Assembly: GCF_027887165.1 (NCBI RefSeq)
Contig: NC_077227.1
Location: 352,614,207 to 352,678,206 of the forward strand
Source: Monodelphis domestica
Lineage: Eukaryota > Chordata > Mammalia > Didelphimorphia > Didelphidae
DNA: 64,000 bases
Reading direction: 5' to 3'
The translations under genes and the position numbers were made by a program. The notes below the pieces were generated by a model. The model ran no database searches. It worked only from the letters and a program-made list of their open reading frames with translations, and was not told the DNA's origin. Shown here one piece after another: positions 11,799 to 36,333 of the stretch (positions within the stretch are counted from its first letter, which is position 1; every line of letters begins with the position of its first letter).

Positions 11799-13770
11799 GA
11801 ATCTAACTGAAATTTTTTTCCTCTTTTGATAAAGTATCTAGAATGGTTTGTGGAAATGTGTTATATTGTGAAGAAGCAAGTTGAAATCTGTTACTTCCTA
11901 CCCTTTGACCTTGGGAATGCTAGTTGACCTCTGGACTTTTGCTTTGTTAAATTTGTAAAATCTTTGCTCCCATTGATCCTATAAGCTAATAAAACATATG
12001 CATTTCAGGCAGGTATTCAGTTCAGTCTCTATCTACTGGCACTAGTGAGCCAAGCAAGCTGAGTTATTCCTGCTTGAGTAGAAGCTGGGAGAAAGAATAG
12101 TTTCAAAAAGCTCATCCCAGAGGAGGAAATACCTGCACTTTACTTCTTGGACTGAGATACTTGTTGCTGAGATGACTGGAGGGAATTTGACCCTAATGAC
12201 ATTCACCATTTCTCTCTAATACTCATCAAAAAAAATTCACATTAAAAATGTGAATCAAGCCCCTCAGTCCCTTTTCACTGACAAAATCCAAAGTAGAACA
12301 GTACTTTTTACCTTCTGCTTCTCTTCCCAGTGTCCTCCCTCTTTATCATCTTGCTGATAGTTTTAAGTAAACAGAATTGGCCCAGATTCAGATGGCCATT
12401 TGGATTTTAATTTGTGCATATAGAAAAAAATACCTAAAATAATAGCATTTATTTGAATGTCAGGTTTAAAAATAGTTACAGTATATTACCTCTTAGGGAG
12501 GGAGTAGAACAAAAGGAATAAATAGGTCTGAGTTTCAGGAAAATATAGGATGAAATTGTCATGGCAGTTTCATGGTAGTTGGCCAGCTGGAATTCTCTAC
12601 CCATTTTCCTAGGGCTGATGATCATCTACTTAATGCTGGGTGAATTCCGTAGGAAGATTCTCTAGTTGACCTACTCTTCTCTCTAACCTCAACATTCTTG
12701 GCCTGCTGATGCCAGTCCTTTTGTCCATCTTGTTGGTTACAAGCTTCTCTGAAGGTTAGGGTTAAAGACCAAAAGGGTAGTTTGTTTTCAGGTGAAGTTT
12801 AAAATAACTCTAAGACTTGCTTACCCTGGTAAAGGGGAAGACAACTCAGAACACCCCCCCCCCCATGCTTTTGTATTTAAGCCTTTTGGCAGAATGCAAA
12901 AAAAGGTTTTTTTAAATATACACAATATACATTTATATGTTTAATGAAAGATATCTTGATGTGGTGAATAGATAAGTTGGCCTTCAGGTTGGGAACACTG
13001 TTTTGTCTCTGACACATGACTATAATTCTGGGCAAGCCATTCAACCTCAGTGTCCCAGGCAACTTTGAAGTCAAGTTGTAGAGCCGGTGCCCATGTGCAT
13101 GGGTAAGAAAGGTGTAGTATGTAGGGTATAGGAGGATTCCAGCCATAGGTATGGTCCAAAAAAAATGTCTCTACAGAAAGGATCTCTGCGACTTTCTCTA
13201 TGGGTGCTTTTTTCTCATACAACTCATTCTGAGAATTGACAGGCAGCCCTATACACTAAGTTAGACTGATCTATTGACAACATAGAACTGGATATAACCT
13301 ATGTTCGAATAGCCTAGGACATTAGGGGAGGATATTTACATTTATTTTCCTTTTGAAGTTAAATTTCCTTTCATATTATGAACTCGATAAACACAAGCAT
13401 TTCTATACATAAGAGGATTGTATGTGAAAATGAATTGCTATTTACATATAACTTTTAAAAATTAAAATATGGCATTCATCCTGCTTATTTGTCTTATGAC
13501 TCATTTTAAAAATATTTCAGTTCTTTGATTTATTTTTTTCATCATCACTTTCTCTACTCCACTCCCACAGTTATCCTACCAAGTCACTACTTTTTGTTTT
13601 ATACCATTTCCAAATGAGTTAACACCATTTGTTTCTAGTTCAAAGTTCTGCTATTTTTATTTTTTTTATGATCTCTGTAAGGCATATACCTAGTGGCATT
13701 ACTTAATATATGCACATTTTGGTAACTTAGTTCTAAACTTTGAATACTTGCTCCACTAGTATTCTTTTTT
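11799..13770. other. Intronic stretch with nothing firmly recognised
   Basis: No repeat or gene recognised over about 2 kb. A run of eleven C lies at 12854-12864. Confidence 0.4.
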
Positions 13771-13902
13771 TTTAACCCTTACCTTCCATCTTGGAGTCAA
13801 TACTGTGTATTGGCTCCAAGGCAGAAGAGTAGTAAGGGCTAGGCAATGGGGTCAAGTGACTTGCTCAGGGTCACACAGCTGGGAAGTGTCTGAGGTCAGA
13901 TT
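13771..13902 (-). mobile_element. SINE1/WSINE1-type SINE, 3' part, interrupted by an LTR
   Basis: The SINE continues at 14883-14945. The two parts were split by the LTR at 13903-14878; GATT is duplicated at the junction. Confidence 0.92.
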
Positions 13903-14878
13903 TGTAAACCTTAAAATTTATTAGACTTATAAATGTTGAAAATTTCACCATTGGGAAATTTCATACTTGAAAAATTCCCTATTGATAATGTGAACCCCAT
14001 TGGCATGGGAGGTTCCTCCTCCTCCCTTCTTAAGATTACTTTAGGACAGAAACCTTTTGCTGAACAATGGAAAGGGCTTTGACCTATGCTTAAGTATAGA
14101 ACAGGAATTTCTTTGAGTCATGATTGATTTTAGAATTGATACAATAGAGATACTTGGAATGACAGAACCAGGTCTTGGAAAATACAATTTCCACCCCACT
14201 CAGTCCTAACAGGATTTAGGAAGGGCTGCAGTATAGATCAAAATTTAATTATTCCAACCTCTACCCTACTCAGGGTAACAGGATTTAGGAAGGGCTGTAG
14301 CAAAGGATCAAGATTTAATTATTTGAAAATATGACCTTCAACAGACATGTGCAAAGCCACAGACCTCTGGGCGGTCCTGGGTTAAGCTAGAGCCACCATT
14401 GGCACAGGGAAGACATGGACAGTGATTGGTAGATGTGAGAACTGAGGGGAGGGAACTTGGATGGTTGGCTTAAAGAGAGAGGGGTCTGAGGACTGAGGGT
14501 GGTTGGTTGGAGAGTTTTTTTTGCTCTGAGAGGTTGTGCTGCTCTGAAGGAACCTGGAGGTGGAGGCCCCTGAGACTGTTTCTCCATTTTGGTCACGTGA
14601 GTAATAGGGACTGATCTCCTTTCTTTGCCCCAGCTATCTAAGGGCTTGGGCCTTTTGGCCCAGCCTAAACAGAAGGGGTAATTAAGCCCTATTCCCTTCT
14701 CTCCCCTTTCTCTCTCCCTCTCTCTCTATCTCTAATTCCTTTCTTCCTCCTGTTTGTAATTAAACTCTATAAAAGGTTGACGGCTGACTTGAGTTTTCAT
14801 TTAGGAATTACATAGCTGAATTCCTTGGCGACCTTAAATTAATATATATCAGTCTTTTAAAGTGATTTCCTTGTCACA
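13903..14878 (+). mobile_element. Solo LTR of an endogenous retrovirus (fossil), class I-like
   Basis: 976 bp, starts TGTAAACC and ends GTCACA, flanked by the 4-bp duplication GATT (13899-13902 and 14879-14882) inside a SINE. The 4-bp duplication fits class I (gamma-type) elements. ATTAAA with a following R/U5-like stretch is visible near 14758. No internal retroviral sequence remains: a solo LTR formed by recombination. It must be younger than the SINE it split. Confidence 0.85.
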
Positions 14879-14882
14879 GATT

Positions 14883-14945
14883 TGAACCTAGGACCTCCTG
14901 TCTCTAGGCCTGGCTCTCAATCCACTGAGCTATCCAGCTGCCCCC
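14883..14945 (-). mobile_element. SINE1/WSINE1-type SINE, 5' part after the LTR
   Basis: Continues with gaacctaggacctcctgtct to gctgcccc, the head of the SINE begun at 13771. Confidence 0.92.
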
Positions 14946-16080
14946 TTTGCTCCAATTGGTTACTAAATTGTTTATTTGCTTCATAAATAAAAAATCTGCT
15001 CATGTCTTGCTATATCTGCTTTTTATCAACCAGCATGTAAAATAAATAATGAAGAAAAGCCTTAGGTGACTTACCTGCTGCTTTTTGAATATTGCTTTTT
15101 ATTAACTTGTAAGGGAAATGACAAGGATATTTGAAGGAAATTGATACAAACAAGATGTCAACATCAGAACTGCCTTATTTGAAAAAATTGGGTATGGTTT
15201 TATCTTTCAGGTACAGTGAAATGAGCATCTGTTTGCTAGAATTCAAAATGCTAATAAACTTGGTAAATTTGAGGCTTGGTTTGCTTTTAATATTTCATTT
15301 GCATTATTTAGAGACCTGCAGTTTGTTAACTTAATTCAGACTATATTGATTTTCTTCCAAACTCCAGAAGTATAACAGATGGTAGAAAAATTGCACACAA
15401 AGCAGATAAAATTATTTTAGCACAACTATAGTTATGTTTATCAATGTAGCTTTATAAAGATGTCTGGGTTGATGGGTAGTTATTTTAGTTGTTTGGATTA
15501 CCCAAATCTCAGGACTGGGATTCTTGGTAAAGTTTGTAAGTTATATAATTTACCATAATTGGTAAAAGTTTTCAGATCTTTATTTCATTTAATTTAAAAA
15601 TTGTGAAAGTGAAAAAGTCTTACTTTTTTCCAATTATATATACAATTTTTAACATTTCTTTAAAATTTGAAGTTCCAAATTCCCTTTTTCCCTCCTGAAA
15701 TGACAAGCAATTTGATAATAGATTATATAATATCTATATATAATATGAAGTCATTTAAAAGAAAACATATCAAAAAAACCCCACAAAATATTATCTTTAA
15801 TATTTATTCAGACTCATTCTCTGGTAATGGATAGCGTTTTTCATCATAAGTCCTTCAGAATTATTCTATTGCTGAAAATATCTGAGTCATTTACAGTTGA
15901 TCATCATATAGTATTGCTAGTATTATGTACAATGTTCTCCTGGTTCTGACCTTCACTTGTATCAGTTTATAGAAGTTTTCCCAGGCTTTTCTGAAAGTGC
16001 CCTGCTTACTTGTTCCCTATTTCCCCATTTGATGGGCATCCTGTCAGTTTCCAATTCTTTGCTACTACAAAAAGGTGTTT

Positions 16081-16107
16081 TGTGTGTGTGTGTGTGTGTG
16101 TGTGTGT
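16081..16107. repeat. (GT)n microsatellite
   Basis: About thirteen GT units followed by acgtacatacac, inside the L1. Confidence 0.95.
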
Positions 16108-16917
16108 ACGTACATACACATAGTCCATTTAAATTTCTTTGGGATTCTGACATGGTGGTAATATTGCTGGGTCAGTATTATGGATGGTTTTTATAGACCT
16201 TTGGGCATAGTTCCCAATAGCTCTTCACAATAGTTTGACTAGTTCAAAACTCCATGAATGCTACTGTCTCAATTTTCCCACATTCTTTCTAACATTGTCA
16301 TTTTCCTTTATTGTCATATTAGCTAATCTACTATGTGTGAGATGGTACCTTCAGATGTTTTAAATTGCATTCCTCTAAATCAGTAGTCATTTAGAGCATT
16401 TTATGACTGCAGATAGCTTTGATCTCAGAAAACTGTTTATGCTTTTGACCATCATTTGGAGAGGATGACATAAATTTACTCAGATCTCTATATTTTGAGA
16501 AATAATAAGAAATGAGGCCTGAAAAAAATCTTGTGAAGTTCTTCCCTTCCCCGGCCCCAGTTTTTAATTTTTTTCTAATCTTTCCTGTACTGGTTTTGTT
16601 TGTGCAAAATTTTAATCTAATCCAATTTGGCCATTATGTATCCATTAATGCTCTATCTTGTTTGCTCAAAAGTTCTTCCCTTATCCATAGATGAATCATT
16701 TCATGCCCCCCTAATTTGCTTTATGGTATCAGCCGTTGTCATATACCCATTTTGACTGTATCTTGGTATATGATGTGAGATGTTTTTGACCTAGTTTTTG
16801 ATAAACTGCTTTCCAATTTTCCTAGTAGTTTTTGTGAAATAGTGAGTTCTTGTTCCAAAAAGCTGGGATGTTTGCATTTATCAGACTTAATTATATATGG
16901 TCATTGCCTACTATGTA

Positions 16918-17170
16918 CAGTGATCCCTCACCTATCGTGGGAGTTACCTTCCAGAGACCCCCTGCAATAGGTGAAAATCCTCAAAGAAGTGGTTATATAT
17001 ATTTTATTATTTACGTATTTTTTTAAGGCTTTATAAACCCTTCGCACTCTCCTGTAAACCTTTTCCACAGGCTTATAAACACTGAGCCAATCAGCCCAGG
17101 ACACAGAACCCAGCATGATTCATTTCATCAGCCAATGGATAAGTATATATAAAAAGCCATGGTACACCAC
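16918..17170 (+). mobile_element. Tigger-like (pogo/Tc1-mariner) DNA transposon remnant
   Basis: Begins CAGTGATCCCTCACCTATCG after TA and continues with a hairpin-forming end (CCTGCAATAGGTGAAAATCC), as in Tigger-type termini. The opposite terminus is missing or unrecognisable; L1 resumes by about 17180. Confidence 0.7.
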
Positions 17171-17314
17171 TTATTTTTAAACCACTACCAGATTGTTTTG
17201 ATGATTACCATTTTGTAATAACACTTTGAAATTTGATAATTCTAGGTTATCTTCACTTTTTTCCCCATTGATTCCCTTGTTTTTGACCATTTATTCTTTA
17301 AAAAAATTTTTATT

Positions 17315-17503
17315 TTTAAACCCTTACCTTCCATCTTGGAATCAACAGTGTTCCAAGGCATAAGAGTAGTAAGGGCTAGGCAATGGGGGTCAAGTGACTT
17401 GCCCAGGGTCACACAGCTGGAAAGTGTCTTAGGTCAAATTTGAACCTAGGACCTCCTGTCTCTAGGCCTGGCTCTCAATCCACTGAGCTACCCCGCTGCC
17501 CCC
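17315..17503 (-). mobile_element. SINE1/WSINE1-type SINE
   Basis: Nearly complete copy inserted in the L1, with a small gap in the 'caatactgtgtattgg' part. Confidence 0.93.
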
Positions 17504-18231
17504 TTACCATTCTTAAAGATAGTTTTGCTATTCTCTAGTTCTATGAAATAATTTTTTTCATTCCTGCTATGAATCTCATAATGCATCATCTTTGAGAAAT
17601 ATTTCTGTAATCTTATAATTACTACTGACTAGTTTTTGTTTAACATTTTTGCATCGTTTTTTAGGAATACTGATCTATAAATTTCTTTGTTATTTTGTTC
17701 TTTATGGTTTAAGCATTAGCACCAAAGGAATTTGGCGACACTCATTTGCCTGTTTTTCCAAATAGTTTTTGTAGTATTGAAATTGTTGTGTAAATATTTG
17801 GTAATTCACTTGTGAATCTTCCACTTGTGATTTTTTTCTTAGGGAGCTCAATTTCTTTTTAGAATATATTTATTTAAGTATGCTATTTCCCTTGTGTTAA
17901 TTTGGCCATTTATATTTTTGTAAGTCTTCATCCCTTCCACTTAGATTGTCAGATTTATTGACATATAATTGGGCAAAATTATGCCTAATAGTTGCTCTAA
18001 TTTCCTTTTCATTGGTGACACATTTGCTCTTTTTGTTTTTGTTACTAGCAATTTGTTTTTTTCCCCCATAAAACCAGCTCCTAGTTTTACTTAATAGTTT
18101 AAAATGGTTTCTTTTCACTTTTATTACTTTCTTCTTTGATATCATATTTTCCAATTTTGTGTTTAATTGGGGATTAAAAATTGTTCTTTTATTATGACCA
18201 TTTTATTGATCTGTTTTGTGGTTCCTTTTTC

Positions 18232-18322
18232 AAAAAACCCCTCCATCTTAGAATTGATACTAGACAGGCTAAGTGGATTTGTCCACTCACACAGAAAGCA
18301 TTTGAGACCAAATTTGATGTAA
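18232..18322 (-). mobile_element. SINE1/WSINE1-type SINE remnant
   Basis: ccatcttagaattgatacta and gagaccaaatttga are recognisable; the middle is missing. Confidence 0.5.
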
Positions 18323-18690
18323 ATTTCCTCCTTTTTACTGCTTTGGCTGTATTCATCTATTTAATTTCAAATTTTTAATCTGTTTCTATGGCCCTTTAAA
18401 TGTGATTTTTGTTGTATTATGGTCTGAAAAGGATTATTATTTCTTGATTTTCTACATTTGGTTAGGAGGTCTTTATGCCCAGCCATGTGGGTCATTTTTT
18501 GTGTAGATGTCATGTACTGCTGAGAAAAAGTTAACATTCCTTTCTATTTCCATTCAGATTTCTCCAGGTGTTTGTCATATCTAATTTCTAAAATTTTATA
18601 TAATTTTTTATTTTTGGTTAGATTTATCTGGTTAGGTGATTTGGTTATAGATTTCCCTGTTACCTGCGTCCCTGCATGGGCAATATAAGA

Positions 18691-19040
18691 GTTCTGGGCC
18701 CAGTGCTACCAATGTGTCCCCTGTAGTCTTTTTCTAACCAGTTGTCCAGCCCCCTAGCAGGCTGAAAGCTCCAAAAGGCACATATATGATTCACTTGACC
18801 CCAAGACATGCTGGCTTACTTTACTGCTGGGGTTATTGCTTGTGCTTTACTCTCACCCCAGTGATGCTGTAGACCATATCTCTTGTCCTTCTAAGTTGAC
18901 TAGGGCAGCGTTTTATTCTGTCCTTTTTGTTGGTTTTTACAGATCCATAATTTGTTTTGAGGTGTTATTTATTTCAAAGTTGTTTAGAAGGGAGAAATCA
19001 GGAAAATCCTTTCTTTCCCTCTGTCATCTCGACTAGGACA
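18691..19040 (-). mobile_element. Possible L1 5' region
   Basis: Follows the ORF2-like block. It contains a relatively GC-rich part and 'taatttgttttgaggtgtta', which I associate with marsupial L1 5' sequence. ORF1 is not recognised between them. Confidence 0.35.
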
Positions 19041-19069
19041 GATGCTTTTAAGAAGGCCCTGGGATATAG

Positions 19070-19222
19070 CTTTAAAATATTGGCAACAGGAGGCAGGACC
19101 TAGGTTCAAATTCAGAATGCTGTTTAATGTTACCTTGGGCAAGTTAGTCTTAATGTCCTTAGTAAAATGAAAAAGTTAGATTAAATGGTCCCAGAGAGCT
19201 CGAAGTCTGATCCTGTGATACT
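19070..19222 (+). repeat. MIR-like SINE remnant
   Basis: gacctaggttcaaattcaga, ccttgggcaagttagtctta and aaaatgaaaaagttagatta are in MIR order. Confidence 0.5.
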
Positions 19223-20407
19223 GAAGGAACCTTAAAATAAAGCTGTTCTGTAATGGCAATTAACCACTGGATACAATGTGGTACATCTAAGGTTTTAGTT
19301 ATGTAAAGATGAAGTTTGTAAAATTACAATCAGTTATGGGGTAGAAAATGAGCGGATGTTGTTGGCACACAAACAGCAGGTGCATCTAGAGGGAAAGTTT
19401 GGAATCCACTTAGTGTCCTGTGTATGATAGTCTACCTGTCTCTTATTTTTTGGTATTTGGTTTTGCAGATAAGAATGGGTTAGAAGAGACCTATGAGTAT
19501 CTTGAATTAGAACATTTGCTAGTGCCATATGTAGTTAATGCTTGTGTTTAGTTGAGGCTTCCTTGTAGATTATTATTGAGTAGAGATGATTTAAAAAATA
19601 TTAAAAAAATTTTAAAAATACTTTGCATTTGTAACCAACTCATCTTATAGAATTTTAAAAAATTGTTTAGTTTATAATTTTGTAGTTGGGTATAGAAAAA
19701 TCTTGCTCTTTTTGTTCATTTTTTTGTGCTTCATAATTGCACTTGACAAATTAGCCTAATTGCTTTTGAAAAAATGGTTACTTTGTAGATTGAGATCCAT
19801 GTGAATGAAATACTGTTACTAAACTGTTAAATAGCCATCATATGTCATAAACACATAAAAACTTAACTATAACTCTGAGCCTTTACTTAAATAAAGTAGT
19901 AAACTACAAGCAGAAAAAAAGATGATCTGCTTACTCTTACAGGCATATCTGAAATATTGAATTTGTTAGCTACTCAGAATTTTTTTAAGTAGATTTAGCC
20001 ATTCACTAGTTTTTGGACATGCTGTTTCCGTGTTTGTATCACTAATGAAGTGGCACTCTGCAGATAAGGTGTTTTTTATTTTGATAGATTCCTAGTAGAA
20101 TTGTTGGGTTAAAAAGTATGATCAGCTTTGTGATTTAATGATTGTTGCTTTTCAGAATATTGACACTAATATTTAATATACTCTTTCCCTTTAGGTCAAA
20201 TTGCAATTCTTCAGGAATTGTTTTGTAGATTGTAATATATTGTGACTTGGCACCATTTCTAAGAAGTTTTATTTATAAATTCCATTATAAATATATTCAT
20301 GTTCCATATTTGAAAATTTCATAATTAAAATCCTTTTTTAAAATTTTAGAAAAACCTAGTGTAAATCTAGTCATCTATTTTTCCTTCACTGATATGTGTA
20401 TATGTAG
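19223..20407. other. Intronic stretch with nothing recognised
   Basis: AT-rich; no genes or repeats recognised. Confidence 0.4.
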
Positions 20408-20760
20408 AATCTCAGAATTGGAATCTAGTCCAATTTTAGTTTTATTACTTCCTGAGGTAGGTCATTCCATTGTTTAAAAGTTTAAAAGAAAGTTTTTCCT
20501 TATTCACTTGAATGTTTCTTTCTTGGGTTTTACTTTGGTTATGGCCTCTGCCCTCTCTCCAGGTCATTTCTCAGATATTTGAAGGGCTATTTTTCAAGTA
20601 TTTTCTCATTCCCTGACTCACATTACATTGTTGCCTCATTTATGCCCCGCTTGTACAGTACAATAGAAAATATTCTTTCTTCCATCCTAGATTTTATAGG
20701 AGTTTTCTTACCTCAGTATGGTACTTAACCTGTAGCTTTTAAGTTTTATTCTGATTGGTT
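20408..20760 (-). mobile_element. CR1/L3-type LINE remnant
   Basis: Antisense CR1 pattern: tcagaattggaatctagtcc, taggtcattccattgttt, aaagtttttccttattc, then the 'atttgaagggctattt' and 'ccagg' stretch. Shares this order with 32608-32840, 52150-52745 and 59280-60042. Confidence 0.6.
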
Positions 20761-20771
20761 TTGGTCTCTAA

Positions 20772-33531
<12,760 letters not shown>

Positions 33532-34094
33532 ATTCGGCGCACAGATCTTCACATGATGGCACAAATCTTTGCTCCTGCAGCGTTGTGAATTTCAGCCTTG
33601 GGTATCTTGGAATGTGACCCTAGCCTGTTATATAGACTGCCTACGTTTGATACAATTTCAGGCCCTTTTTTGTTGTGTTAATGGTTTTTTTGTGTGTGCT
33701 GTTTTCATTCCCCGCTGCCCCCCTAAGTCCTTGTCCCCAATTCCATTTTTGTGGAACAATATTTTAGGAAAAGTCGATTTTAAAAGAAGAAAAAAAAACT
33801 GAAATTCTTGCTCACCTCAAATATACGGACTAGATTTTTTCTTCTTTTTTTTACAACAGCGGTTTTATCCCAAAGGACTATCTCTTTTGCTTATAACTGA
33901 TATTGGAATAATTTTTCTTTCCTTTTTCCACGTGTTCCAAGAATCTGTCAGAAACCCAGGGTTTGGCAAACATTTTGAGGGCAGGAAAAAACCCCAGTTG
34001 TTCATTGAGGGCCATGACTACTCTCTGGTTTGGAGTTGTTGCCACTGGAAAAATTGACAGTCACACTTTTCTCTGTGGCATGGTTAAAAAACGG

Positions 34095-34100
34095 AATAAA
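34095..34100 (+). promoter_or_regulatory. Candidate poly(A) signal AATAAA of G3BP1
   Basis: First AATAAA after the stop codon (about 560 nt downstream), followed after about 20 nt by a T-rich stretch. Confidence 0.55.
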
Positions 34101-34121
34101 GGGTATTCATAGAACTTTTTT

Positions 34122-34181
34122 TGCTTTTGATACGTGATCACACAAAAATGAATTCTAAACTACTGTTTTTACCACTTGCAA
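34122..34181 (+). repeat. 3' UTR copy of the 60-bp duplicated segment
   Basis: Partner of 31255-31314; lies 22 bases after the AATAAA at 34095. Confidence 0.95.
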
Positions 34182-34388
34182 TTTTGGATTGCGGGATAAG
34201 TTTTAAATGTGTAGAATTCAACTCTTTAAAAACGCTTTTCCTGAATTTGTGGAAAAATTTTTTTATTGAAGTAGGGAGTTTTTTTCATGTTTAGTTTGTA
34301 TTTGTAAAAAAACAAAACAAAACAAAAAAACAGCAAAATTGTTGTGCCTTCTATTTATCTCATTCCAGTCTTGGCAAATTGTTTTAAA

Positions 34389-34405
34389 AATAAATAAAAA
34401 ATAAA
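34389..34405 (+). promoter_or_regulatory. Candidate poly(A) signal cluster of G3BP1
   Basis: Three AATAAA hexamers (34389, 34393, 34400) in one A-rich run, about 860 nt after the stop codon. Confidence 0.5.
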
Positions 34406-34739
34406 AACATCTAGATTTGCTTTATCAGGTTCAGAGTATATGGGAATTTTTCCCTGAAATGTTTTGTTAGTCTTTTCATCTTAAAGCATCATCTGCATTA
34501 TGATGTTTTATCTTGTGTTCATAGTTAACTACCTGGTTCTTATAGGTACACAGAAGATGGAATCTAAGCTAGAATGCTTTTGGTTCAGTCTGGATTGAAG
34601 AGTCTTTTAATTAGTCATCTTATAAATTAGTCATGATCAATATCTGGTCCATAAGTATAGCATGCTACAAGGAATTTGAAACCCTTGTGCTGGCGTTCTG
34701 GCTAGCTATCACTGAAATTCATAGGTAACAATAAATTTA

Positions 34740-35308
34740 TCTTTTATAGTAGTTTTTATTAATGTTTTAGGTCTTGCTTTTTTTGTAAACAGTTAAAATT
34801 TTTTTCCTGAATGGAAGGTTCTTGTAAAGGTAAGAACTAAAGAAGTATAGTATATTTTGTGATGTAGTTGGTTATGGGAGGTGGTTTTTGTAGGTTTTTA
34901 TTTAGATACTTGGGGAAACCTAGCCTTCATTTTTTTTTATCTTGTTATTTACCCATAGAGTAAAGTTATTTCACTCCGAATACTTTTTAGATTCTCCTAA
35001 TTTGAAGGGGATTGGAACAGTACACTTTATTCTGAAATTGTTGAACAGATCATGCTATAAACTGGTTAGTAGTATACAGTTTTTATTGGAAACAGGTTGA
35101 ACAGTCAATCCAAAGTGTTATGGTTAATGGATTGAACTCAACCTGGATAGGGAGAGATCTTCAGTGTCCCATAGGACTCTGTTTAGTGTACTTGAATCCA
35201 TATTTTCATTCTTAACTTGGATGAAAGGCATAGAAGACTAGAATGGACCAAATTTATCTTTAGGTTTTCTTAACAAATTCAATCTCATTTGTGTTAAAAA
35301 ACAAATGA
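34740..35308. other. Sequence downstream of G3BP1, possibly extended 3' UTR
   Basis: No repeats or genes recognised. Confidence 0.4.
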
Positions 35309-35508
35309 GGGAGCAGCTGGGTTGTTCAGTAGATTGAGAGCCAGGCCTAGAGATGGGAGGTCTTAGGTTCAAATGCAGCTTCAGACGTTTCCCAGCTGTG
35401 TGACCCTGGGCAAGTTATTTAACTGCCATTGCCTAGTCCTTACCACTCTTCTGCCTTGGAACCAATACACAGTATTGATACCAAGACAGAAGGCAAGGGC
35501 TTAAAAAA
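35309..35508 (+). mobile_element. SINE1/WSINE1-type SINE
   Basis: gagcagctgggttgttcagt head through acagaaggcaagggc tail and A-run. Confidence 0.92.
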
Positions 35509-35953
35509 ATAGCTACTTTTATCTGATTAAAAAATTTTCTTTAATGAGTCAAAAAGTAAAATCAATTTATAGAATGAAGGAGCTATTAATTACTAGCAGT
35601 TTTTTTCTTTAAACCATGTCTGCTTTGGGTACTATAGTGATAATCTGAAACATGTCCATGGGAGCCTCCTGCTATCTGTATATATAGGACAAGGGAGCTA
35701 TCTGAAAAATGTGAAAAGGGAGGGAAGATTCAAGGAAGATTTATTATGAAGCTAAGTTTTACAATACTATTTAAGGAATGAATGCACTGAGAATCGATGA
35801 AATCTACTCTTTGGAATTTATAAACCTAATTTCTGTGTATTTGCATTTGAAGATTGAACCTATAAATAAGATATATTCAAGAACTCTTGTTAGGATTTTC
35901 ATGTAGAACTTTTTTCCTCCTCAAGGCTAACAGACTTATTTCATATCATATAC

Positions 35954-36168
35954 CAATGATGGCAAAACTTTTAGAGACTGGGTCCCCGAACTGCAACCCT
36001 CATGCCACATGTGATTTGCCCACCTACCCCAGACAGGGGAGGGAGAAGCACTTCTTTTGGGCTGCTGGGCAGAGATGTTGGTGATCTGAGAATTGTCCTC
36101 AGGCATGGTGGAGAGGGTAAAGGGAACAGCCCCCTCCAGCATATGTGCCATAGGTTCACCAGTACATC
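35954..36168. mobile_element. hAT-type non-autonomous DNA transposon
   Basis: Ends CAATGATGGCAAAAC and TGCCATAGGTTCACCAG form imperfect inverted termini; flanked by CATATAC (35947-35953 and 36169-36175), seven of the eight bases expected for hAT. About 215 bp, non-coding. Confidence 0.7.
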
Positions 36169-36333
36169 CATATACAATGCAGCAAAAGGATGCCATTTGT
36201 TGTATTTCTATTTGAACATAAATTAAAGTTTGGTATTAGTTGTAAGAGTTAAGATTAGTTGGTTGCTATAAACTGTAGTGATTAAAATAGTGGAAGACTT
36301 AAATTGTTGTAGATAAAGAGTGGATGAATAAAT

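Larger units (their letters stand above)
15600..18690 (-). mobile_element. Long, old L1 (LINE-1) with nested insertions
   Basis: Antisense L1 ORF2 words run across the block: ttctcctggttctgacc, ttctttgctactacaaa, gggcatagttcccaatagct, attgcattcctctaaa, ccagattgttttgatgatta, and RT-region-like sequence near 18060-18200 (aaaaccagctcctagtttt). The ORF is thoroughly decayed. Interrupted by a (GT)n tract (16081-16107), a Tigger-like element (16918-about 17170), and SINEs (17315-17503 and 18232-18322). Confidence 0.75.
33532..34735 (+). other. G3BP1: G3BP1 3' UTR (proximal part)
   Basis: Continues from the stop codon without repeats. AATAAA hexamers lie at 34095-34100, in a cluster at 34389-34405 and at 34730-34735; which are used cannot be told. 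The human gene is known to have longer 3' UTR forms, so transcription may reach beyond 35 kb. Positions 34122-34181 have a near-identical copy in the last intron (31255-31314). Confidence 0.75.

Noticed and set aside
33569-33802. 77-codon frame just after the G3BP1 stop
   Set aside because: Lies in the 3' UTR; no resemblance to a protein.
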